From: Apostichopus californicus | Lineage: Eukaryota; Echinodermata; Holothuroidea; Aspidochirotida; Stichopodidae | Assembly (NCBI GenBank): GCA_020650975.1 | Contig: JAIPMN010000763.1 | Coordinates: 1-64,000, forward strand | Length of the DNA stretch: 64,000 nt | Direction: 5' to 3' | In this document: positions 1-11,440 of the stretch, piece by piece | Layout: every line of letters starts with the position of its first letter | Position numbering within the stretch: the stretch's first letter is position 1 | Notes under the pieces: generated by a model | Seen by the model: only the letters and a program-made list of their open reading frames with translations | The model's database searches: none | What the model was told of the DNA's origin: nothing | Position numbers and translations under genes: made by a program

Positions 1-224
1 ATGTGAGGTAATGCTGTAGAACCAATGCTAAGTTACTCATTGCAAAATCCATATCAGAAACTAACCCCTTGGGCATTATACAATGCTATGTTAAGTTTAG
101 CATCATCATTTCTGGATGAATAATACAGCCTATTTGTCAGCTAGGTTTGCTCTTATTCATGCAGCAACATGTAACTCTGCTGATTAAAAGCACAAAACTT
201 ACCTATATGTATCAGGTTATTGGA

Positions 225-812
225 AACATAACAACCTGCATGGAATGTGTGTACCTCATGACAAGAAACCTAACAACATGCACGGAATGTGTATACCTCA
301 CGACAAGAAACCTAACAACCTGCACGGAATGTGTATACCTCACGACAAGAAACCTAACAACCTGCACGGAATGTGTATACCTCACGACAAGAAACCTAAC
401 AACCTGCACGGAATGTGTTTACCTCATGACAAGAAACTTAACAACCTGCACGGAATGTGTATACCTCATGACAAGAAACTTAACAACCTGCACGGAATGT
501 GTTTACCTCATGACAAGAAACCTAACAACCTGCACGGAATGTGTATTCCTCATCGCAAGAAACCTAACAACCTGCACGGAATGTGTATTCCTCATCGCAA
601 GAAACCTAACAACCTGCATGGAATGTGTATACCTCATGACAAGAAACCTAACAACCTGCACGGAATGTGTATTCCTCATCGCAAGAAACCTAACAACCTG
701 CACGGAATGTGTATTCCTCATCGCAAGAAACCTAACAACCTGCATGGAATGTGTATTCCTCATCGCAAGAAACCTAACAACCTGCATGGAATGTGTATAC
801 CTCATGACAAGA
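225..812 (+). repeat. 42-bp minisatellite, 14 copies
   Basis: Fourteen head-to-tail copies of a 42-bp unit with no length change. Because 42 is a multiple of 3, the array reads as an open 14-residue repeat in more than one frame on both strands; the residue pattern NLTTCTECVYLMTR is a by-product, not a protein. Copy types follow the order A, B, B, B, C, C, C, D, D, E, D, D, F, E by their base differences (for example ATACCTCAT versus ATTCCTCAT). The blocks indicate local spread of variants. A perfect GTAAGT-type donor on the minus strand lies just left of the array near 187, with no convincing exon attached. Confidence 0.95.
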
Positions 813-1776
813 AACAACAACTATGGAATGTATACCTCATTAAAAGAAACAGAATAAATGCTTTAAAGGATTTGCTAACTTTAAATTAAGCACTTTATCC
901 ATTCAAATTTTTCTTTTGAATGGTTAGTAATTCATTGATATTTTTGATGCTACCATGCACAGTATTATATTATATAATGAGTACTTCCTAAGAAACATAT
1001 AAAAGTGCAAAGAGTTGCATAAATTTCATATATCTCTTCAGTTACTACTGTACTTTAGCTCAATAAACTATTGCAACCAAACAATTGCAATGATTAAGCA
1101 TCTGTTAACTATTCATCATACTGTTAAAACAGCCTATTCATTCTTCTTCAAAAAAAGAAAAGTGAAATCATTACAAACAAAGCCACAACTACAATGATAT
1201 TCAACCACCTAGTACCCATCAAAATATGAAGAATATTTGCAATTTAATTAAGTTTGTAAAGAAAAGGAAATGGAACTTAAACATAAACAGAGGAAATACT
1301 TTCATACATCACTTCCACAGAATAACCTAAACTCCAAATTCATTTAATAAATCTTTGCCGAAAATGAAATGCAAAACTTACTGGACACGATCGTTATCGC
1401 TGGTGGAATGTGTTTCTGCTTTTTCTTTCGGCTGACACTCATACTTGCATAGTGAGAATGAATGGGTAAACTAATGATATTGGTACACTCCTTCATTGAG
1501 ATAGTATTAGATTCAAGCTCAAACAAAAAGTGATCTCTTTTCTGTCTTCAAGGTTAGATGGAAATAATATACGTCTTTTTCTTCTCAATCCCCAAAATGC
1601 ATGAAAATGGCCCTGTCACTTGACAGCTCTCCACAGAAAGTTCCGCACTTCAATTTGTTGGAGGACGAGAACAAACATTTGCACTTTATGGTAACAGCCT
1701 ATCCACACACCACTTGAAATCCAATCTGACAGTAAGGTCTTAGAAGCAGAATGCAGCTTCGCCTGATTCACCTCAG
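813..1776. other. No gene supported
   Basis: AT-rich sequence without a recognisable element. A short minus-strand open stretch at 1382-1443 ends in a good GTAAGT donor but has no consistent partner exon, so it is listed among the rejected items. Confidence 0.5.
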
Positions 1777-4700
1777 AAGAATATATATACTGAAGCAAAT
1801 TTTTCTAAACGTAAAATTGTGAAAAGTTTGCATTACTCCGTGAAGGTGTAAAAGAGTATGTTAACTTCAGTAATCACTACTGCATCTGTGATAGCTAAAA
1901 CAGCATTCTAAATATAAATTCAGATTTACGCAACAAGTGCTTCAAATCTACCATCTAGCTCCCATTAAGTCATAGAGTAATATGCGGCCTGCCAAGTTGC
2001 TCGCCGAGCAGGCACTCAGGATTTGAAACAAGCACTCAATTATCTTTCTACGTCACAACTGTCAGATGATCAGCACAAGTCTGATTGGCTGTTTCAGAGA
2101 CAAGTGAAGTAAATTAAACTTTTTATTGCAGTGGTGAGGTTATGTTATAATGGTTATGCCAACCTTCTTTTTAGTCATGACAGCAAGCATATCAAGTAGG
2201 TGATTTTATTTCCTTTTAATTTTTGTTGGGTGTGAAACCACAATTTGCTTTATTAGATTTGCAGGAATATCACAAGTGCTTCAATGCTTAAGTTTCCCCT
2301 GTAAGTTTAACTTGGTTATTCTTCTGCCACAATTCACTTACTATTTGTTGATGGTTTATTATTTAGAGCTTAGACCAAACAGTTATCTACACTGGTACTT
2401 TACAGTGAATAGCTATTCATACTGACCAAATAATATCTACCTACCTACAGTACTCCTCATATATGGAAAGTGACTTCCAAGTCTTTCACAAAGTGCCACT
2501 TTCCTTTTGTGAGTGCCCTTTTGTGTTTTTGCTAATATTCTTTGTAATTAAAGTGTCCTTTGTTATTTAAAAGTGCTCCTTTTGTGGAAAAATTCAAACT
2601 TTGCTGCTGCCCAGTCTTTTACTAACTAGCTGTTCAACTAGTAATATAAGATGGAAGTCAAGTACATACAATATAAAAGGCATGCCTACTTTCATGTATG
2701 TTTGGTAAGAATTTTATATAGAATACTTTTGTGTAGTTTCTCTGCTAGTGAGATGGAAGTTTCTAAAAACCATCAAACTCTGGCTTTATCAAATGTCCCA
2801 CAGCCTCAATGTATTTAATGTTTACCAATCAGCAGTTAAATTGAGATACATCTGGTAGCATTAGGTCTATTAACCTAAATATAGTCCTTGTTGCAGCAGT
2901 ACAGCTTGCAATGGAATAGCATACAGTTGGTTAATCAAAACTACAATATGAAATATATCCCGAAAGGAAATGAGGGCGGCATTGAAGAACTTAGAATACA
3001 TAAGACTTTGGATATTTGACCTGATTAATTTGCAGATGACATTGCAGGGTCCTACCTGTCCAGCGTGAGATTTGTCAGAGTGGTTCTACTTGTAATGCAA
3101 AAGGTTGGCATGTAATATACATAGCCTGGCCAAACAATGGAGTCTGCAGCTCTGACTACAGCAGTCTGCATGTTGCCATGTTGGTCAAATCTAAGCATGA
3201 TAGTAATTACCGACTGCAATCAACGTTACAGTCATTGCTGACTTTGTTATTCGCGGTCCCCCTCCCAATTGTGCAAGGTCAGTAAGAGTGGCTCCATCAG
3301 TTTTCCTTTTGGGAAACCAAAAAAGGAACAAGAAAATAGCTAACTCATGAAGATTAAGTGGAAGAATTCATCAGGTTTAACATTTTCCCCTTTTCAGCTT
3401 GTTTTAGATGAAATCCTTGAAAAGCAGTGGAAATGTGGCACTAGGTATGTAGGAGAGAACTTACAATCTAGTGCCAAATATCTATTAATGTCCTGTGGTT
3501 TTCATTGAGCAGTTCAAAGCTGCATAGATATTGCTTTGTAGTTGTACTATCTAATGATACCAAACTTAACTAATACAGCAACATATATATTGCTTTGTAA
3601 CTGTACTATCTAATAATACCAAACTTAACTAGTACAGCAACATATATATTGCTTTGTAACTGTACTATCTAATCTGATACCAAATGTAACTAATACATCA
3701 ACAAATATATTGCTTTGTAATTGTACTATCTAATGATACCAGACTTAACTACTATAGCAACACATATATTGCATTGTAATTGTACTATCTAATAATATCA
3801 AACTTAACTAATACAGCAACACATATATTGCCTTGTTATTGTACTATATAATGATACCAGACCTAACTACTACAGCAACATATATATTGCTTTGTAGTTG
3901 TATTATCTAATAATACCAAACTTAACTACTACTGCAACATATACTGTATATTGCTTTGTAATTGTTCTATATAATGAATCCAAACTTAACTACTATGTGC
4001 AACAAATATATTGCATTGTAATTGTACTATACTAATGATACCAAACTTAACAGTTACCGCAACATACATCTTGCTTTCTAGTTGTACTATCTTATGATAC
4101 CATATATTACTTAATCAAAGTGATACAAAGTTACACTGAATCCAAAATGTACTTTTAATGCCTTGAAGAGCAGGTAAAGTAAAGAAGAAAATCTATGATT
4201 TAAATAGTGGCTTTAGGAGAGATTAAATACAACCAGCTACCAATTTCTTTTAGCAGAGTCTTGTACATGGTGACGTACATTAGAGCTTAAAGGGGATTCT
4301 AGAATCACTCAAGTCAGATCAGATCACATCCAAAATAGCCAAGTGAACCTAGACACGTCTTTACCTCACCAGCATAATCTCACTTCTTGTGAGATGAGTG
4401 TCTCACTAGTAAGCTGCTCATAACTATCAATAGATCTCATATCAAATATATTCACTCAGTTGGTGATTACTAGTTTCCTTTTAAAAGGGCACTAACTAGG
4501 TCTTAAGTGTTATACCTTATGTCAATACTGTTAAATGGATGAAACATTGATAGTTTGCTGATGCCTTTAGTATTTGACACTGTTAACTGTCTCTAACATT
4601 GATTGGCAGAAGATAATTTTTTTCAGCATTTGACTATGTAATCAGTTTAGTTTCTGAAACACTAATTAGTAGATGATGTACTGAGCATTTGACTATGTTA

Positions 4701-7700
4701 ACTGTTTATGTGTGAAAAATTGATTGGTACAAGATGTCTTCAGTGTTTGACTCTGGTACTTGTGACATAGCTGTATTATTGATTGGTAAATGATATCATT
4801 AGTGTTTGACACTATACCACTGGTAACTGTCTGAAACACCACTGGTAACTGTCTGAAACATTTGTACTGTTTTGAACACTTAAATGGCTGAAATATTGAT
4901 TGGTAGATGATGTTGACATTGGTAGATAATATTGACACCCAAACGGAAGAGCTGATTCAAGTTAGTCCTTGTGGTAGCAGAACTATGTTTCCTTACTTTA
5001 ATAGTAACTCTGCTGACCACCTCCATTGTTAAGAAACTAGTAAAGCTAAAGCAGGCTAAAAATACCCGACCTTCAGAAACACCTTTAAAACTGAATCTCT
5101 GTACGTCAGGAGAACACATCCTACACAATGAAAATAGAAGCAAGGTGCTTTGAATTACGCGACAGATAAAGAGAGAACCACTTATGTCTTACAAGCAGGA
5201 AGGAACAAGAAACCATGTGGGCATGTTTCATCATCATGATTTCATGAGTGACTTAACTTTCAACTTTCTTCTCCTTGTTTAATGGTTATCTTGATTAAGA
5301 AATCTGGTTAATCAGTCCCAAGATCTTGGTTTATACTCTTGGTTAACTTGCCTAAGTTTAGCTCTGTTCATATACATTGCTGCTCAAGTCTGTTCTATCA
5401 ACTGATTTAATTGTTCACCAATAAGTCAACTGTAAATATGATGCAACTACCAAGAAAGGAAGTCACAAGGTTAAGGTTATTTGTGGGTTTCGTTCCTTTC
5501 ATGTGAGCCTAAGAGGTTGGAATAATAGCAGTGATATTTACACAGTAGTGCAGTTCAAAAAGGAGTCACTATCCTACCACTATTGAGGTGGTACATGGAT
5601 CACTATCCTAACACTAGCATTACTGCAGTGAATGTAGGCCTATACAACTAGTCTGTTATCATTAAACTATGTGTGGTATGTTCTATTGCCTCCTTAACCT
5701 AAAAGTAATAATGACGTTTAGAATTTAAAATATTATATCCTACAGAGCAGGTAAAAAGGAGACTTTGCTTAAATTTCCACATTGTTAACTTGTTCCTTCG
5801 CTGTATATAAATATTGAAAATTTATAAATTTTATTTGGATGAGTACATTGTTTTTCACAATGTTGTATTTTCTATTTGGACCACTCCAAACTGAAGTCAT
5901 TGTTTCATTCCCATGAAGTCACTTGATCATACCATGGAGCTATAAATCCCAGGTTTATAGCTCCATGATCATACCTTACCTATATTATATGACTCATACC
6001 TTTACATAGTTTATATAATCATTGTAAGTTTAGTAGTTCTTAGTGTATTCCATGTACGACATCACAGATTATAGAGCAATGTATTCATGCCTGAATAAAC
6101 TTCATATTTTATTAGTGTTCAAACGATTATGCATAACAGAAAATACCGATTACCGATTATTTTTTTCATAATCGTACCGATTCCGATTCCGATTCCGATT
6201 ATTTGAAAATGAGAAATATCCCGTTTATACGAAATCGGCAATAAAGTTTGACAGAAACAATTATTGTTGTGAATTTGCCCTGTTTCCTTTTGCTTAGTTG
6301 TAATACATGGCTCTAAGGTATCCTTTTGTATGTACCAAATAACCTCTGGAGTTTCTCGGAAAGAAAAAAAAAAGTTTTTTTTTTTTTTAATTTCCAAAAT
6401 ACGGAAATATGACATCCTACCTAGTCAGCACTTTGCTAAGCGAATGGCCTAACCACCTCGATGTGAATGTCACCTGTTAATGGCTTGAAATGGGCTAAGA
6501 ATAGTTACTCAAAATATCCATCTCAAAAAGTATCTCAGACAAACCATCTATCTTCAATCTTTACCAAAGTGTAAATTTTAATTACATACCGCTTCATTCC
6601 GACATTATTTTGTACTTATTTTCAGTATTATACCGTTTATGAACAAATAGAAATGTTACGAACTTGAAGTTAAACATACCTATTCGTTACCTTTTTTACT
6701 CCATTCAGGTTCAATTAGTAAATGTAAGCTTAGGTCAATCAAACTGAAAAGCAAATTGTACCATCGTAACTTGTTTAAAATTACTCTAAAGTGTAATACC
6801 AGATTGATGTAAAGAAATAATAACAACTAGAAACTACTCCAATATAAAATATAACATTCCCTCTATCCTCTATAAGACATAGCACATACAGTACCTTCCA
6901 AACAAATGCCGATTTCCAGCAAATTTAAAGTTGTAAACTAAGCTACGCAATTTTTTTTTTTTTTTGCAAACCGATGGTTAGGCTACATTTCCCATTGACT
7001 TAGTGTGGTTGTTAGGCTAACATGTGGTCGAAGATTGCACTTTCCATGGATATTTTTATTTTTATTTGCGACACAACTAGAGCGAATAAACAGGTGGCAA
7101 GGTAAGATTTCCATGCAGTTGACTTAGTGTGAAGTAAGGCTACCATGTGGTCGGAGATTTGTGGGGATTTTAGGTTATTTTCGCTGGTACTGAAAATGCT
7201 TCTCGGACGGAGGCCGTAATGCCACGGGAACTTCCCGGTGATTTTGCGCGACCCTCCCGCACTGCTTCAAATTTGATGCGGGATGTGAGAACTGTTTGCG
7301 CGATTCGCGCTGCAACTGCAATTCCTAGCTAAAGCAAACGCATGTCACAATTAATTTTACACAGACACCTGATATAACGAGGGCTTTTTTCTTATATTTT
7401 TTTTTCTTTTTCGCACTCGTAATTGTGCTTCAGGAGGGCTTTTTTAGCACTTGCGAGGACGAATCGCCCGTCGTCCCCGCTTATTTCCGACCCTGTCCAG
7501 CACATTCGTTAATTCGCGGAATTGGTATTGCTGCCATGCTTACTGTGCCGAGAAATATGAAGTCACTAACCACGAGGGAAGCAAAATCGGCGACCCTGGC
7601 AGCCTAATTTGATGAAATTACATTGTGAAAGACGTTTAGAGGGTGTCTTTATTTAATATTTCGTAGTTAAAGAACAAACCTAATACATCAGTTGATATTT

Positions 7701-8868
7701 TCAACTTCCACATGTTTTTGAATCATGATATTTTCACCTTCCATATGTTTTTGGATAATCGGTATGACATAACTGGTATTCCACGTAATTTTTACCGATT
7801 CCGATTATGTTCCGATTATGCAATAATCGGGCCGATTCCGATTCCGATTAGGTTAATCGTTTGAACACTATATTTTATACCTAAACATTAGAATAAGCTA
7901 TGAAACTTCTAATTATAATATCTATATATTTCTTAATCTCAGATTCTGTTATCTCTTTACATATTTTTCTTGCAATATTATTGATTTAGGTGATATTAAT
8001 ACAGTTGAACTTAAAACATACTATAAAAGAGACCATCACTTCAAACTAAATATCAAACAAAAGGGCAATCCACAGAGTTGCATATCTCATCGACAGCAAC
8101 ACTGATTTCACATGAACAAAATTTCTTATTAGTAATACAATATGGCAATCCAGTCGGAGGAGGAAAGTACTGCTGGACATTTCCATTACACCTGTGAATG
8201 TTCCAACCAAGTTTGCAGAAAATTGGCACAGCCGTTTAGGATGAGTTTTTGACACAAACTGAGCCGATAAAAAACATTTGAGCTTGAACCATGTGACTTT
8301 TGACCTCAGTTCCCATGGCAACCACATATTTTGATAGTATGTGACATTTCAGTTATACCTGTGAAGATTCCATGTCAGTTCAACATTTCCCTAAGAGTTA
8401 CAGCTCAAATAAAAAACAACTAAATTTGACCTTTGACTTTTGTTCTGGGGTTTGAGAGACATAAGGGTTTACCATGGGGTACCTTTCCAACAAATTTGGA
8501 GACAATCTGCCCCGCTATTTAGGAGCAGTTCTTTACACAAATTGGACACACACACACACACACACACAGATACACACACACGCTCACAAGCACATGGACA
8601 TATTTTGGCACCTCCCTCTATCACCCTGGGGTACCCCACCATGGGTGACCCCCGAGAGTAGCTACTAAGGAAATTTACCATTACCATGGCAACTGTTACG
8701 ATGGCAACTGACATCGCTGTATATTTGCCCAACTGGCAACGGAACTACAGTATCTCATCCTCCCTATGGGAGCGATGAGATAATAAACTCATGCATTTTC
8801 TCACCAGTATGTTTGTTGAATATCTCAGATCAGAAAGATTGTCTGCTCTGCAATCTTTAAAGTTCTAA
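1777..8868 (+). CDS. Tentative spliced gene, 3' part (5 small exons)
   Basis: Five short stretches on the plus strand have AG/GT borders and keep one reading frame when joined: 1777-1810, 2265-2300, 3036-3091, 3398-3444 and 8808-8868. The best exon is 3398-3444. It follows a long pyrimidine tract ending TTTTCAG, precedes AG|GTATGT, and reads LVLDEILEKQWKCGT. The last exon follows TTTTCTCACCAG, reads MFVEYLRSERLSALQSLKF and ends at TAA (8866-8868). Phases are 1, 1, 0 and 2 at the four joins, and all fit. Exon 1777-1810 has the weakest donor. The last intron (3445-8807) would hold the 59-bp arrays and the hAT element. I do not recognise the protein. Each join could fit by chance one time in three, so the model is only a proposal. 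Confidence 0.3.
3533..4102 (+). repeat. 59-bp tandem array, about 9.7 copies
   Basis: Copies begin with GCTTTGTA (or GCATTGTA, GCCTTGTT) at 3533, 3592, 3651, 3712, 3771, 3830, 3889, 3953, 4013 and 4073. The unit is 59 bp, growing to 60-64 bp in the right half through small insertions such as ACTGTA. Divergence is higher than in the 44-bp array, so this one looks older. Confidence 0.9.
4569..4930 (+). repeat. Degenerate ~58-bp tandem repeat, about 6 copies
   Basis: The motif AGTGTTTGAC or AGCATTTGAC recurs at 4569, 4625, 4684, 4742 and 4801, spaced 56-59 bp, each followed by a TTAACTGT-like and a TTGATTGGTAGATGAT-like block. The copies are strongly diverged. A shorter duplication of CACTGGTAACTGTCTGAAACA (two adjacent copies) lies at about 4820-4860. 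The sequence does not match the array at 3533-4102, although the period is nearly the same. Confidence 0.75.
4931..5923. other. No gene or element recognised
   Basis: AT-rich sequence. Short open frames at 4880-5153 on both strands overlap one another and show no coding character. Nothing else was seen. Confidence 0.5.
5924..5975. repeat. 13-bp-stem hairpin between 10-bp direct repeats
   Basis: ATGGAGCTATAAA (5934-5946) pairs perfectly with TTTATAGCTCCAT (5954-5966) around a 7-base loop. TGATCATACC lies immediately on both sides (5924-5933 and 5966-5975, sharing one T). The arrangement fits a template-switch event or a very small foldback insertion. Confidence 0.85.
6113..7870. mobile_element. 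Non-autonomous hAT DNA transposon, 1,758 bp
   Basis: The ends are a perfect 17-bp terminal inverted repeat, TAGTGTTCAAACGATTA at 6113-6129 and its complement at 7854-7870. Exact 8-bp target-site duplications TATTTTAT lie at 6105-6112 and 7871-7878. An 8-bp duplication with TAGTGTT-type ends is characteristic of the hAT superfamily. CCGATT/AATCGG motifs are packed just inside both ends (6148-6207 and 7795-7850), as expected for subterminal transposase sites. No reading frame long enough for a hAT transposase (about 600 aa) is present. The interior has an imperfect direct duplication around ACTTAGTGTG (near 6999 and 7119) and a GC-rich stretch at 7190-7320. The exact duplications suggest a fairly recent insertion. 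Confidence 0.93.
8546..8582 (+). repeat. (CA)n microsatellite
   Basis: An alternating ACAC run is broken once by GAT. It sits inside the dispersed repeat described for 8081-8782. Confidence 0.95.
8751..8782. repeat. Nested hairpin
   Basis: TATCTCATC (8751-8759) pairs with GATGAGATA (8774-8782), and inside it CTCCC pairs with GGGAG around TAT. One unpaired C interrupts a 14-bp stem. Confidence 0.8.
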
Positions 8869-9827
8869 TATTGGTTTTTAGCAAACTAGTTGATTCCAGA
8901 ACAAATCACTTAAGCCCATTTGCCATTAAAAGAAGTCTATAAATCCATTCCAGGGACGGAAATACAGAGCCATGAAATCTGGATCCCCAGGTGCAGACCA
9001 CAAACAGGTACCTAATCTTGGACATATCCACTAGAACCTGTAAACGAATTACATTAACCTACTTCAGAGCGCAAAAGGTGTTACTGAAGATGATCAATTG
9101 AGAAAAAACATTCTGCAGAGCAGCATGAATTAATTGACAAAATGTTAGGCATAATGGTATTAAAATTAATCCTTCAAATCTATCTACAGGACAGATTAAC
9201 AAAATTGGTTTCAACTTTGGTTTGATCTAACATGTCCCATCTCACAAAAAAAACAACCACCAGGTCATATTAAGGCATTTTAGCGGTTTTGACAGTGAAA
9301 AATTTCCTGAAATAGATATGCATCTCACCTACCATTTAGTCACTGGGGTCAGATATCCCACAAATTTCAACATGTCATTTCATTCAAGATATTTGTTTGC
9401 CTTGCACCATTTGTTGGCACAAGATGTTTTCCAACTATTCTACTCTAGTCATAGGCCTTTTCTATATTATAACCTTCAAAGTAACATCAATAAAGCTGAC
9501 AGGAATGAATTTGATAAGACTTGAAAAGAATAACTATGAGGACATCTCCATTTTGTTCATCTCTGTGCAATGAACCAAAAGGTAATTTAAGAAAGCTAAA
9601 TCTTATCAGTCTTTCATGGGTTATGTAATTCACTTTCTATTGTGTTTCATTGCTGTAAGTTGTTGTAAATTGCTGATTGCTGAAAGTTTAATAGGTTAAT
9701 CATAAAAACCTTAAAATTGTAACATTTCATGTTTTGAAAGTGGATTTTGCAAAAGGCTGGAAAATGTTATCTGAAACAATATTGGTAAAATTTACAACCA
9801 CAAAATCATTTAAAAATATTTAAATAA
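8869..9827. other. No gene or element recognised
   Basis: AT-rich sequence. The 68-codon plus-strand frame at 9318-9524 lacks splice or initiation context and was not accepted. Confidence 0.5.
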
Positions 9828-9999
9828 GGGGTTAATCAACGGTCTAGCGTGCGTTACATGATTAATGCACTCCGGGTGTTAATGCTATCGCTAGATGCAC
9901 TCGGGCTCCGTTACGCTCCGCCCTCGTGCATCGCTTGCATTATCCCCCGATCGTGCATTAATCATGTGATTAACGCACGCTAGACCGTTGATTAACCCC
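9828..9999. repeat. Long CpG-rich foldback (43/47-nt arms)
   Basis: The left arm 9828-9870 and right arm 9953-9999 are identical as inverted copies except for four extra bases (ATCA class) in the right arm. The 82-nt loop carries a second inner palindrome (GATGCACTCGGGC against GCCCTCGTGCATC). CpG is frequent here and rare around it. The DNA could extrude as a cruciform of about 170 bp. Confidence 0.92.
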
Positions 10000-10515
10000 G
10001 TTCATTCATACACTACCATTTGTGTGGGGGAAAAATCATAAAACAAAACTTTTTTGGTTACATATAACCAAAGATTTATTAAAGTGATGCCCCGTAAGTC
10101 GAATTAACCATTAACAACCAGCATAACAATGTACATGTGCAATTATAAAGTAATACTGAACGATAGTGAATAATTATAAAGGAAACGTCTTTGAAAGGCT
10201 GTCATTCATAAAAGATGAACCATAATAACATTTTAACTAATGTTTGGCAATATTGCGAATCTTCCATTGTTTTCCTGAGTGTCTACCTCATCTAAAGTGC
10301 GCAAATCGAAGTTCAAATCAAACGTTATATTAGCCATGTTGTGTTTTTGATGTATTTCGATAGCTCATCAAAGCAGACGACAAAACATGGTAACATGGTA
10401 ACAATTGTATTCATCCGCCTGTAATTTTAACGTGCGTTACTCACAGGATTAACCACGGTCAGCTGACCTGAATGGACCAATAGGATTTAGGAATCTTTAC
10501 TAAGTATGAATGAAC
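9828..10515. mobile_element. Candidate foldback-bearing element, 688 bp, unclassified
   Basis: The 688-bp block is bounded by the direct repeat AAATAA at 9822-9827 and 10516-10521. It starts with a long foldback (9828-9999). Immediately after this comes GTTCATTCATAC (10000-10011), whose exact complement closes the block (10504-10515). CGTGCGTTA or its complement occurs at 9848, 9971 and about 10430, as repeated subterminal motifs do. The direct repeats suggest insertion, but the two outermost ends are not inverted copies of each other. A foldback inserted at the end of a smaller MITE is an equally good reading. No coding sequence is present. Confidence 0.55.
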
Positions 10516-11440
10516 AAATAATCAAGACACATTAACTCCTTCAGATTGACAGTGAAAAACGATGTCAAAACAGACATTTCATAAAGTGTACGGCTGAACT
10601 TGCTAGGATGCTAAATCTTCTCAACAGGAGGATGTTTAATGTTACTTTTACAAATTATACTCTTGTCTACTAATATTTGTTATTACTGAGGTTTATCTGC
10701 TTGCCTACTGGCATGTTAATAAGAGAGTCCATTAGCATCTTTTAGTAGTGTCCAGTGTACTTCTATCGTGCTACCATCAAGTACTTTCTGTTCGTCCTTG
10801 CCTGAGGAATAAGATATGTTTGGGTTGTTGACACTTCTACCATAGATTCCTTCACAGCCATATGGCCTCACATCTTATTGGTGTTCTTGTCATTGGGCTA
10901 TATGTAGACTACAGTCAACACATCAAAAGCTGTCCAGTTTACAGTCACAATCTTCCAAATAGATGTACACCTTTGTTGGTTCTACCACTTGTAAACACAT
11001 GAGAGGATAGAGTGCATTATCTGTAACTGATGTGCACTGAAACATAATAATTGTCAGGAAGAAGCACGTACCCATCATTTCTCTCCGTCCAATCATCAAT
11101 CATACTCTCTAATGAGCTGAAAAAAATTTGATGATAGCACGGTACTGCTGCCAACCCACATACGTCATCACTTAGCTGAAAAAAGGACTGCAATTATTGC
11201 GGTTGCAATTAAACGGTTGCAATTATTTCATGTTTTAGTTCATTAACTGAAGTTTTCTCTCTGGTAAAATTGACAATCTAATAATAGTCCAATGTAACAC
11301 TAGTAAACGTACTTATCTCAAGATTATTTTTCATGCTGTTTGACACGTTGACCACGTGTGGAGGAACCTTTCAGTATAGTTGTTTCACAGATAAGATGAT
11401 ATTGTTGTTGAACCCTGTAAACCCTGTGTTATACTACTTA
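10516..11440 (-). other. Possible degraded coding remnant, else empty
   Basis: Between about 10,700 and 11,190 the minus strand has several short open stretches in different frames with protein-like composition. Taken together they could be a decayed gene with a few breaks. I do not recognise a family and make no attempt to join the pieces. A TACGTCA half-site lies at 11160. The rest shows nothing. Confidence 0.2.

Larger units (their letters stand above)
8081..8782. repeat. Dispersed TGACCTTTGAC repeat with CA microsatellite
   Basis: Three diverged subunits of about 130-165 bp follow one another, each with a block like 'CCAAGTTTG..GAAAATTGG' then 'AGTTTTTGACACAAA', followed by TGACTTTTGACCTC or TGACCTTTGACTTT. 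This layout is common in marine invertebrate repeats. TATCTCATCG at 8081-8090 and its complement at 8773-8782 may be the ends of one unit. No target duplication could be made out, so the borders are approximate. Confidence 0.5.

Noticed and set aside
147-889. Cys/Thr-rich 236-codon frame and its shadows
   Set aside because: It is created by the 42-bp minisatellite, whose length is a multiple of 3, and is open on both strands.
1382-1443. Minus-strand 62-nt exon candidate with perfect GTAAGT donor
   Set aside because: The acceptor is weak (AAG), the phase does not match any partner, and it is antisense to the plus-strand model.
3056-3213. Minus-strand 158-nt open stretch with GACAG|GTAGG donor
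   Set aside because: It overlaps the plus-strand exon 3036-3091, which fits a chain of phases. The minus-strand acceptor is poor and no partner exon fits.
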